This document shows, piece after piece, positions 8,016 to 13,457 of a stretch of DNA of 13,457 bases. The stretch spans positions 1-13,457 of the forward strand of contig JAQUYJ010000017.1 of assembly GCA_028691905.1 (NCBI GenBank), written 5' to 3'. The stretch is from Bacilli bacterium. GTDB taxonomy: Bacteria > Bacillota_I > Bacilli_A > ML615J-28 > CAG-698. The notes under the pieces were generated by a model that was not told the DNA's origin, did not search any database, and saw only the letters and a list, made by a program, of their open reading frames with translations. How positions within the stretch are numbered: the first letter of the stretch is position 1; each line of letters starts with the position of its first letter. The translations under genes and the position numbers were made by a program.

Positions 8016-8101
8016 AGGTACGTTTTTATTATCCCACAATAAATAAAAGCCCCTTGTATAAAACAAATATCCACAATTTGTATCTTTTATAGGAGGAAAC
8101 C
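8016..8101 (+). promoter_or_regulatory. Structured rplM leader, two hairpins (candidate L13 autoregulatory element)
   Basis: The mRNA leader can fold into two consecutive hairpins. Hairpin 1: 8022-8030 pairs with 8042-8050 (9 bp with one wobble), loop 8031-8041. Hairpin 2: 8057-8068 pairs with 8076-8080 and 8085-8091 (7 bp, then 5 bp, with a 4-nt bulge TATC at 8081-8084), loop 8069-8075. Both loop regions carry nearly the same motif: ATCCCACAAT in the first and ATCCACAATT in the second. Hairpin 2 ends on the first base of the Shine-Dalgarno AGGAGG (8091-8096). Ribosomal protein leaders, including an L13 leader family in Rfam, are known in Bacillota and give feedback control by the encoded protein. 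Assignment to that family is inference. Confidence 0.5.
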
Positions 8102-8539
8102 ATGAATAAATCATATATGGCTAATAACCAAACTGTTGAACGTCAATGGCATGTCATCGATGCAGAAAACCTGGTATTGGGTCGTTTGGCTACCGAAGCA
8201 GCTTCTTTGTTGCGCGGCAAGCATAAACCAACCTATACTAACCATGTTGACTGCGGAGATTATGTAATTGTTGTAAATGCGGAAAAAGTTGCTTTAACCG
8301 GTAACAAACTACAGGGAAAACTGTATCACCATCACACTGGATTCAACAGTGGATTGCGTACAAGAACTGCCCAGAAAATGTTGGAAACTCAACCCCAAAA
8401 AATTGTTGAGTTGGCAATTAAAGGGATGTTACCAAAAACAAAATTAGGAAATGCGATGTACACAAAATTATTTGTCTACTGTGGACCAGAACATCCACAT
8501 CAGGCTCAAAAACCTGTCGCATATCAATTGAAAGGGTAG
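8102..8539 (+). CDS. rplM: 50S ribosomal protein L13
   Basis: Early-assembling large-subunit protein that binds 23S rRNA. The 145 residues match the family length. Recognisable regions are WHVIDAENLVLGRLATEAA (16-34), LLRGKHKPTYTNHVDCGDYV (36-55), NAEKVALTGNK, YHHHTG and the GMLPKTKLGNAMYTKLFVY segment near residues 108-126. Start ATG 8102 has a strong AGGAGG 5 nt upstream; the in-frame ATG at 8117 lacks one. First gene of the conserved rplM-rpsI pair, 9 nt before rpsI. Confidence 0.98.
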   Translation: MNKSYMANNQTVERQWHVIDAENLVLGRLATEAASLLRGKHKPTYTNHVDCGDYVIVVNAEKVALTGNKLQGKLYHHHTGFNSGLRTRTAQKMLETQPQKIVELAIKGMLPKTKLGNAMYTKLFVYCGPEHPHQAQKPVAYQLKG

Positions 8540-8548
8540 GTGAAATCC

Positions 8549-8941
8549 ATGGCACAAGTTCAATATTATGGAACCGGACGTCGTAAAAGCAGCATTGCGA
8601 AAGTACGGCTTATTCCTGGTAAAGGAAAAATCATGATTAATGACCGTGTATTTACCGATTATATTCCTTCAGCTGCTGTTCGTCTTGATGTACTGCAACC
8701 ATTAAATCTGACTGGCACAATTACCAGTTATGATGTTGTAGTTGATGTGCTGGGTGGCGGAATCTCCGGTCAAGCAGGAGCAATTCGTCATGGCATCACA
8801 AGAGCATTGATGGAAGTCAATCCCGAATATCGTCCTATTTTGAAAAAAGCAGGCTTAGTCACACGTGATCCTCGTGCCAAAGAACGTAAAAAATACGGTC
8901 TTAAAAAAGCACGTCGGGCACCACAATTCTCAAAACGTTAA
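8549..8941 (+). CDS. rpsI: 30S ribosomal protein S9
   Basis: Small-subunit head protein whose basic C-terminal tail reaches the P-site tRNA. With ATG 8549 the protein is 130 residues, the same as B. subtilis S9, and begins MAQVQYYGTGRRKSSIAKVR. A GTG at 8540 would add three residues but lies within the AGGTGA ribosome binding site (8538-8543), so it is rejected. Family motifs are GKGKIMINDR, VLGGGISGQAGAIRHGITRA and the basic end DPRAKERKKYGLKKAR...QFSKR. The universal Ser-Lys-Arg terminus is intact. Translated from the rplM transcript. Confidence 0.98.
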   Translation: MAQVQYYGTGRRKSSIAKVRLIPGKGKIMINDRVFTDYIPSAAVRLDVLQPLNLTGTITSYDVVVDVLGGGISGQAGAIRHGITRALMEVNPEYRPILKKAGLVTRDPRAKERKKYGLKKARRAPQFSKR

Positions 8942-8949
8942 ACAAAAAG

Positions 8950-8977
8950 AAAGCAAACTCAATTGGGTTTGCTTTTT
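8950..8977 (+). terminator. Rho-independent terminator after rpsI
   Basis: AAAGCAAACTC (8950-8960) pairs with GGGTTTGCTTT (8965-8975) in an 11-bp stem with one T-G wobble and an AATT loop. It is followed by a run of Ts to 8977. It begins 9 nt after the rpsI stop and closes the ribosomal protein operon. Confidence 0.9.
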
Positions 8978-8997
8978 ATATGTTTTTTTGATATAAT
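8969..8997 (+). promoter_or_regulatory. Promoter of the two-component operon (extended -10)
   Basis: TATAAT at 8992-8997 follows a TG at 8989-8990 (TGA-TATAAT). With a 17-bp spacer the -35 is a weak TTGCTT (8969-8974) lying inside the 3' arm of the rpsI terminator, so promoter strength probably rests on the extended -10. The leader is about 30 nt and leads to GAGGGG (9024-9029), 8 nt before the regulator start. Confidence 0.5.
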
Positions 8998-9037
8998 AAA
9001 TAAAAAGAATATCGTTATTTTATGAGGGGTATGACAT

Positions 9038-9709
9038 ATGAAAATATTAATTGTAGAAGATGATCGTCATTTAAATCGGGCAATATGTGAAATGTTGAAA
9101 AATATTGCAGAAATTGACAGTATATATGACGGGGAAGAAGCCCTGTTCGTCAGTGAACAAAATATATATGATTTAATCATCCTGGATATCATGCTTCCTG
9201 AAGTGGATGGCTTTACCATCCTAAAAAAAATACGAAGTGTGAGTACTTGTCCGGTTCTCATTCTTACAGCAAAAGACAGTATCAATGATAAGGTTAAAGG
9301 ATTAAAACTGGGCGCAGATGATTATATGACGAAACCATTTTATCGGGATGAATTGATTGCCCGTGTAGAAGCCATTTTAAGACGGTATAATAATAATTTT
9401 AATGGATTGCAAGTTGTTTTTAAAGATATGAAATTTGATGTCGTGCAAAAAAAAGTGACAATCAACAATGAAATGCTTGATGTAATCGGAAAAACATACG
9501 ATATATTGGAATACCTGGTTCGAAACCGCGATATTATTATTCCCAAAGAGCAACTGTTCAATCGGATTTGGGGATTTGATTCGGAAACAGTATGGAGTGT
9601 AGTTGAAGTATATGTTAGTAATTTACGCAAAATATTAAAAAAATATGATTATCATATGTATTTAAAAACTTTAAGAAATGTAGGTTACATGTGGAGTGAA
9701 AAAGAATAA
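9038..9709 (+). CDS. OmpR/PhoB-family response regulator
   Basis: DNA-binding response regulator of 223 residues, the standard length. The receiver domain (1-115) has the acidic pocket E7-D8-D9, phospho-acceptor D50 (LIILD50IMLPEVDG), switch T77 (LILTAKD) and K99 (MTKPF). All key residues are present, so it should be phosphorylated by the kinase encoded next. The C-terminal part (about 125-220) is a winged helix: LEYLVRNRDIIIPKEQL, IWGFDSE, VVEVYVSNLRKIL and the closing LKTLRNVGYMW are the usual landmarks of the Trans_reg_C domain. The gene overlaps the kinase by 14 nt, which fixes the partnership. Target genes are unknown; the lipoprotein downstream is an obvious candidate. Confidence 0.95.
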   Translation: MKILIVEDDRHLNRAICEMLKNIAEIDSIYDGEEALFVSEQNIYDLIILDIMLPEVDGFTILKKIRSVSTCPVLILTAKDSINDKVKGLKLGADDYMTKPFYRDELIARVEAILRRYNNNFNGLQVVFKDMKFDVVQKKVTINNEMLDVIGKTYDILEYLVRNRDIIIPKEQLFNRIWGFDSETVWSVVEVYVSNLRKILKKYDYHMYLKTLRNVGYMWSEKE

Positions 9710-10973
9710 ATCCATTCTCGAATCGGTTAAAAAGCAAAAACTGACATTTGTTGCCTATAACTTAATTGCTTATTTAATCATCTTCATTGCCCTGGGAATA
9801 TTTGCCGTTGTATCCATTGATAATATATTCTATAAAAGTGCCACAGATACAGTCATGGACTATGCGCAGATGTTCAATCAACCCTTGAGTTTTCCCCAGG
9901 CAGTAGCCAGACCAAGAGATCCCCGTATGCAGATTTCATTTTATGACGGGGGTGGAGACTGGGTAATCAATGCTGTCGGAACCCAACTCATTCAGGATGA
10001 GATAGATGTATTTGTTTTAGACAGACTGCAGCAAGAGACGTTGAGCATCACCTTGATTGTTCAGGATGAGACTATTACAAATGAAGTAAATTACTTAACC
10101 ATTCTCAAAAGAGTGGATATTGAAAGAGATGATATTCAATACGCAAAAATATATATGAATGTCGATGGAGAAGTGACAGTTCGTAATGAAATCATCAAAG
10201 TATATGTCATTTGCGTCGCTGTAATGTTCGTCTTCAGTGTTTTTGCCAGTTATCTGCTGAGTAACAATACAATGAAACCAATTGTCAATTCTTTGGAGAA
10301 ACAAATGACTTTTGTTGGAGATGCTTCCCATGAGTTGCGTACTCCGCTGGCGATAGTTCAAAGCAAATTGGAAAATATCATGACGGATTCAGATAAAACT
10401 GTGTATGAAGTGGCTGATGATTTGGCTGTTTCCTTAAAAGAATTATCCCGTCTGACAAAACTCACCTCTGATTTATTGATGTTGGCCCGCAGTGACAATG
10501 AAAATATCAATTTGGATATGGAAACAGTCCGCCTGGATGCATTGATTAAAGAGACAATTGAACCGTTTGTGGAACTTGCAAATCTTCAAAACAAAAAATT
10601 TGTTTATCAGGTAGATCCAATAACAACTAAAATTGATAAAAACAAAATGAATCAAGTTTTAATCATTTTACTGGATAATGCACTGGCTTATACGAACGAA
10701 GAAGACTGTATCAATATTTCCCTTCATTTGGATAATAATGATATTCAAATTGTGGTTGAAGATACTGGAATCGGAATCAGTGATGAAAATCGCAATCGGA
10801 TTTTTGAACGGTTTTTCCGCGAAGATCGGGCAAGAAGCAGAATTACCGGTGGCAACGGACTGGGATTATCCATAGCAAAAACACTCATTCAGCTTCATCA
10901 TGGAAAAATTCTTGTTGAAAAAAACAATCCAAAAGGCAGTCGTTTTATCATCAATTTACCTAAAATAAAATAA
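9696..10973 (+). CDS. Membrane sensor histidine kinase (HisKA/HATPase_c)
   Basis: A 425-residue kinase that starts at GTG 9696, overlapping the response regulator; no suitable ATG lies nearby and the next residues (KKNKS...) lead directly into the first membrane helix. Domains: TM1 about 17-40, extracytoplasmic sensor about 41-167, TM2 about 168-188, HisKA with phospho-acceptor H212 (DASHELRTPLA), then HATPase_c with N box (N328 in LLDNALAYT), G1 DTGIG (356-360), F box (FERFFRE) and G2 GGNGLGLSIAK (385-395). There is little room for a HAMP domain between TM2 and HisKA. The HisKA region resembles CiaH-type kinases of Gram-positive bacteria, but the identity and stimulus cannot be fixed. The sensor segment has no domain I recognise. 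Autophosphorylation and transfer to D50 of the preceding regulator are expected. Confidence 0.94.
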   Translation: MKKNKSILESVKKQKLTFVAYNLIAYLIIFIALGIFAVVSIDNIFYKSATDTVMDYAQMFNQPLSFPQAVARPRDPRMQISFYDGGGDWVINAVGTQLIQDEIDVFVLDRLQQETLSITLIVQDETITNEVNYLTILKRVDIERDDIQYAKIYMNVDGEVTVRNEIIKVYVICVAVMFVFSVFASYLLSNNTMKPIVNSLEKQMTFVGDASHELRTPLAIVQSKLENIMTDSDKTVYEVADDLAVSLKELSRLTKLTSDLLMLARSDNENINLDMETVRLDALIKETIEPFVELANLQNKKFVYQVDPITTKIDKNKMNQVLIILLDNALAYTNEEDCINISLHLDNNDIQIVVEDTGIGISDENRNRIFERFFREDRARSRITGGNGLGLSIAKTLIQLHHGKILVEKNNPKGSRFIINLPKIK

Positions 10974-11009
10974 AACCAATATTTTCTGTCCTTTTTTCGT
11001 ATATCTTAT

Positions 11010-11019
11010 GAAAGAAGGA
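11010..11019 (+). promoter_or_regulatory. Ribosome binding site of the lipoprotein gene, inside a possible hairpin
   Basis: The purine-rich GAAAGAAGGA (11010-11019) is the ribosome binding site for ATG 11027. It can pair with TCCTTTTTTC (10989-10998) in a 10-bp stem with one G-U wobble and an 11-nt loop. That could lower translation of the lipoprotein relative to the kinase. It may be fortuitous, since any pyrimidine tract is complementary to such a site. There is no poly-T tail typical of a terminator and no convincing promoter in the 53-nt gap, so cotranscription with the kinase is likely. Confidence 0.35.
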
Positions 11020-11026
11020 TAAACAT

Positions 11027-11911
11027 ATGCTTAAAAAAATAATGATAATATTGATTTTGTCTGTTGTTTTAACTGGATGTACTTTACAAAGTGAGGACAG
11101 TCTATTTAAGCAACAAACAAGTCAGACGGAAGAGCGTGAAGAAAAGGGAGAAGAAGAAAAGAATCAGGAGGAAAATTCTGATTCAGAGCAACAAAATATC
11201 GCCTATACACTGGGTGAACCAAAGCTGCAGTATGGCCTTGAATTACCTTCTGAATCAACCAGACCCAGCCAATCAGCACTAACGGTGGCTTATTATTCGA
11301 ATCACGAAGATTATTTTAATCATGCCTTTCCCTATCGTGAATATGATGAAGCATATTTTGCAAAAAAAGATTTATTGATAGTAGAAGCATTCACCCATAT
11401 ATATGGTGTAAAATTTGAGACACTTGAATTGATACTGGAGAATAATGTTCTTACTGTTCACGTTCTTGAAAAAGCACCTAGTATTTATCTCTGTGTTTAT
11501 CTACCCCGCTTAAACTGTTTTTACCTCGAATTCGATAAATTAGATGGAGTGAACAGTGCAACAGCTGCTCACCGGGTACGCTATGACTATGAATCCTTCA
11601 ATCTACCTGAAGATCAAGCTTTAATAGAAGATCGACTGGCAAATCCAAATTATTTGGATGTTACAGTCAGTATGACTTTCACTTATCAGCAAATGAGCTC
11701 CAGTGAACGCGAAAATTATGTCAATCAAAAAATCAATCAATGGGTGAATCCTGTTTTAGACAATAATTTACATTTGATTGATAGGAGCAATTATGGATTC
11801 AGTATTTCGATTCGTCTTTACCGTTTGGAAATAGATGAATTAAACGAATTGATGCTTTGTCTTGCCGATGAGGACTTGGAATTTCTCACAGTTGGATTTA
11901 GAAACTTTTAA
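11027..11911 (+). CDS. Lipoprotein of unknown function, third gene of the two-component operon
   Basis: A 294-residue protein with a lipoprotein signal peptide: MLKKIMIILILSVVLTGC, with lipobox LTGC and lipidated Cys18. A very acidic, low-complexity linker of about 30 residues follows (about 30-56, rich in Glu, Gln, Asn and Ser), likely a spacer lifting the folded part away from the membrane. The folded part (about 57-294) has alternating beta-like segments, including YDEAYFAKKDLLIVEAF (106-122), NNVLTVHVLEKAP (139-151) and LNCFYLEFDK (162-171). That pattern loosely recalls PrcB-type secreted beta domains, which is only an impression. A second half (about 205-294) has DVTVSMTFTYQQMSSSERE and a final helix-strand. 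Cysteines 156 and 164 could pair. No enzyme motif is visible. It lies 53 nt after the kinase gene on the same strand, so it may feed into or be controlled by that signalling pair. Start set by AAGAAGGA 7 nt upstream. Confidence 0.8.
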   Translation: MLKKIMIILILSVVLTGCTLQSEDSLFKQQTSQTEEREEKGEEEKNQEENSDSEQQNIAYTLGEPKLQYGLELPSESTRPSQSALTVAYYSNHEDYFNHAFPYREYDEAYFAKKDLLIVEAFTHIYGVKFETLELILENNVLTVHVLEKAPSIYLCVYLPRLNCFYLEFDKLDGVNSATAAHRVRYDYESFNLPEDQALIEDRLANPNYLDVTVSMTFTYQQMSSSERENYVNQKINQWVNPVLDNNLHLIDRSNYGFSISIRLYRLEIDELNELMLCLADEDLEFLTVGFRNF

Positions 11912-11918
11912 AACAATG

Positions 11919-11939
11919 GGCACTGTTAAGTGCCTTTTT
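11919..11939 (+). terminator. Rho-independent terminator after the lipoprotein gene
   Basis: GGCACT (11919-11924) and AGTGCC (11929-11934) form a 6-bp GC-rich stem with a GTTA loop. TTTTT then C and TTT follow. It begins 8 nt after the stop codon and separates the two-component operon from cysS. Confidence 0.88.
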
Positions 11940-11961
11940 CTTTAACTTTCCAATAAAATAC

Positions 11962-11990
11962 TTTTCAATCATCGATATTTATGATATAAT
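11962..11990 (+). promoter_or_regulatory. Promoter of cysS (extended -10)
   Basis: TTTTCA (11962-11967), a 17-bp spacer and a perfect TATAAT (11985-11990) with upstream TG at 11982-11983. This is the same -35, spacer and extended -10 as the dnaE promoter. Transcription should start near 11997, leaving under 20 nt before ATG 12015. There is therefore no room for the T-box leader that often controls cysS in Bacillota. Confidence 0.75.
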
Positions 11991-12014
11991 AAATGCTAGT
12001 CAAGAGGTATTAAA

Positions 12015-13370
12015 ATGATTAGATTATATAATTCTTTAACGGGAAAGACAGAAGAATTCGTTCCAATCAATAAAAATGAAGTAGCAATGTATGTCTGTGG
12101 TTCAACTGTATATGACGATATGCATATTGGAAATTCCCGTCCGATTATCTTTTTCGATGTTGTTGCCCGCTTTTTAACCTATATCGGTTATCGTGTAAAA
12201 TTGGTATCCAATTTCACCGACATAGATGATAAAATTATTAAAAAAGCACAGGATGAAAATACGACGGAAAATGAGATAGCTGACCGATATATGCAAAGTA
12301 TTCTTCAGACATATCAAAAATTAAATATTTTACCGCATTATCAAAATCCGAAGGTTACCGAAACAATTCCTCAAATTATAGACTTTATTCAGTTGCTGAT
12401 TCAAAGAAAGGGAGCCTATACCGTAAATGGTGATGTATATTTCTCCGTAGAAACAGTTGATGATTATGGTGTTTTAAGCGGTCAGAACAAAGATAGTTTA
12501 ATCGTTGGTTCTCGAATCGAAGAGAATGAAAAAAAACGCAATCCAATTGATTTTAATCTGTGGAAAAGTACAAATCAGGGTTTAAGATGGGATTCTCCGT
12601 GGGGAATGGGCCGGCCGGGATGGCATACTGAATGTGTCGTCATGATTCAATCGATATTTAAAAACAAAATTGATATTCACGGTGGAGGTTCTGATTTGAA
12701 ATTTCCCCATCACGATAATGAAATAGCCCAATCAGAAGTAGCTTATCACCATCATTTAGCAAATTACTGGATGCATAACGGACGAGTGGATTTACACGGT
12801 GAAAAAATGAGTAAATCGTTGGGAAATGTCATTTGGGCACATGAATTGGTAGATGAAATAGGGTATCCGACATATCGGTTGATGATGATGAATGTTCCAT
12901 ATCGTCAACCATTGAGTTACCGAAGTGAGGTAGTACAGCAGGCAATTGCCGATTATGACAAAATTTACCGAAGTCATCTGGCGTTAAAACGAAAGTTACA
13001 ATTCGATTTTCAATCAATTGACGAAAACTGCCCTGTCACGAATCCGGAATTACAGAAAATAAAAGACAATTTTATCGAAGCTATGAGTGATGATTTTAAT
13101 ACGGCCAATGCAATTACTCAGATTCACCAACTGGTTAAAATAACAAATCAAACGCTTCGACAAAAAGAGTGTAATGCAGATTATCTCAAACAGTTGGCTG
13201 TTTTATACCATGATTTGTTGTGGATTCTTGGCATGCTGCAGGAAATTGTTCCCCTGAAAGAAAAAGAAGTCGAATTGGTTCAGAATTGGATAGCTGCAAG
13301 GAACAGGAAGGATTTTGCACGGGCTGATCAATTACGGGAAGAAATAAGCCACTTAGGCATAATTGTATGA
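12015..13370 (+). CDS. cysS: Cysteinyl-tRNA synthetase with short C-terminus
   Basis: Class I aminoacyl-tRNA synthetase that charges tRNA-Cys. HIGN (37-40) and KMSKS (264-268) are the ATP-binding signatures. The zinc that selects cysteine is held by C28 (MYVCGSTVYD), C207 (GWHTEC), H232 and E236 (PHHDNEIAQSE), all present. The DALR/anticodon-binding helical part runs from about 310 to the end. The start has GAGGT 6 nt upstream. The protein stops at residue 451 with ADQLREEISHLGIIV. Most bacterial CysRS go on for about 10-15 residues with a conserved D-T-P/K-x-G-T-x-W tail, which is missing here. Because the sequence changes character within about 12 nt after the stop, the short end could be native or an artefact of the junction. 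Confidence 0.95.
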   Translation: MIRLYNSLTGKTEEFVPINKNEVAMYVCGSTVYDDMHIGNSRPIIFFDVVARFLTYIGYRVKLVSNFTDIDDKIIKKAQDENTTENEIADRYMQSILQTYQKLNILPHYQNPKVTETIPQIIDFIQLLIQRKGAYTVNGDVYFSVETVDDYGVLSGQNKDSLIVGSRIEENEKKRNPIDFNLWKSTNQGLRWDSPWGMGRPGWHTECVVMIQSIFKNKIDIHGGGSDLKFPHHDNEIAQSEVAYHHHLANYWMHNGRVDLHGEKMSKSLGNVIWAHELVDEIGYPTYRLMMMNVPYRQPLSYRSEVVQQAIADYDKIYRSHLALKRKLQFDFQSIDENCPVTNPELQKIKDNFIEAMSDDFNTANAITQIHQLVKITNQTLRQKECNADYLKQLAVLYHDLLWILGMLQEIVPLKEKEVELVQNWIAARNRKDFARADQLREEISHLGIIV

Positions 13371-13382
13371 ATCCGGAATACC
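13367..13382 (+). CDS. Possible start of the next native gene (mini-ribonuclease III, mrnC), cut off
   Basis: An ATG at 13367 overlaps the cysS stop as ATGA and would read M-N-P-E-Y before the composition changes. In Bacillus subtilis mrnC (Mini-III, 23S rRNA maturation) directly follows cysS, and overlapping starts are common in this window. Only about five codons are visible, so this is a suggestion from synteny and not an identification. If the junction lies earlier, these bases belong to the foreign segment. Confidence 0.2.
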
Positions 13383-13457
13383 GGCGACATCGACGTGTCG
13401 GTCGGGGCCGTCCTCGGGATGTCCGCAGCGGTGGCTGCCACGCTGGTGCGCGACGGA
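13383..13457 (+). CDS. Fragment of a sugar-type ABC transporter permease from a high-GC genome (probable chimera)
   Basis: Read from 13383, 25 codons run to the window end without a stop and give GDIDVSVGAVLGMSAAVAAT followed by LVRDG. The G-x-I-D-x-S-V-G-x-x-x-G-x-S core is the hallmark of RbsC/LsrC/RhaP-type permeases (BPD_transp_2 family), in which it marks a conserved membrane segment. Of the 25 codons, 22 end in G or C, which matches high-GC coding DNA (for example Actinomycetota) and clashes with the AT-rich codons of every other gene here. It has no start and no end in this window. I read it as foreign sequence joined by assembly error, although genuine insertion cannot be excluded from this window alone. 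Confidence 0.55.

Noticed and set aside
8540..8548. In-frame GTG giving a three-residue longer S9
   Set aside because: It is part of the AGGTGA ribosome binding site; the ATG at 8549 gives the standard 130-residue protein starting MAQVQYYGTGRRK.
11940..12014. T-box riboswitch in front of cysS
   Set aside because: The promoter leaves fewer than 20 nt of leader, and no specifier stem or T-box sequence is visible. The pfkA-metG gap is likewise only 15 nt.
13383..13457. Horizontal transfer of a sugar transporter into this genome
   Set aside because: There is no mobile-element end, repeat or attachment site at the boundary, and the break sits at the very end of the sequence; a chimeric assembly is simpler.
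1..13457. CRISPR arrays, insertion sequences, tRNA or rRNA genes, toxin-antitoxin or defence genes
   Set aside because: Reading through the window showed no regularly spaced repeats, transposase motifs, cloverleaf genes or defence-type domains.

Overview
The window is about 13.4 kb of low-GC, gene-dense bacterial chromosome. It looks like a Bacillota (Firmicutes) genome, probably Erysipelotrichia or a close relative. This rests on AT-rich codons, strong AGGAGG-type ribosome binding sites, extended -10 promoters, a Bacillus-type DnaE and the order dnaE-pfkA. The lineage is an inference from protein character and gene order. All complete genes lie on the + strand.

Layout. Positions 3-200 are the 3' end of an unrecognised gene with a C-terminal membrane anchor, closed by a terminator. 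A promoter then drives dnaE (replicative DNA polymerase III alpha subunit). A second promoter, overlapping the end of dnaE, drives a tight operon of pfkA (6-phosphofructokinase), metG (methionyl-tRNA synthetase), a CPA2-type cation:proton antiporter and a YitT-family membrane protein; the last three genes overlap end to start. A strong promoter and an ~85-nt structured leader then precede rplM-rpsI (ribosomal proteins L13 and S9), closed by a terminator. Next come an OmpR-type response regulator, its histidine kinase and a lipoprotein of unknown function, closed by another terminator. Last is cysS (cysteinyl-tRNA synthetase) on its own promoter.

The window is mostly housekeeping: replication, glycolysis, two aminoacyl-tRNA synthetases and two ribosomal proteins. 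Around these sit ion and small-molecule membrane proteins and one signalling module. I saw no mobile element, CRISPR array, tRNA, rRNA, toxin-antitoxin pair or defence system, and I do not think the window contains a new multi-gene system.

The clearest anomaly is at the right edge. From about 13381 to the end the base composition jumps to 57 G+C of 77 (74%), and one frame reads as a piece of a sugar-type ABC transporter permease from a high-GC organism. This is best explained as an assembly chimera joined just after the cysS stop codon. Secondary points of interest are the twin-hairpin rplM leader, an antiporter with Ser-Glu where the family usually has an Asp-containing pair, a DnaE with a dead PHP site, the lipoprotein linked to the two-component system, and a CysRS lacking the usual C-terminal tail.
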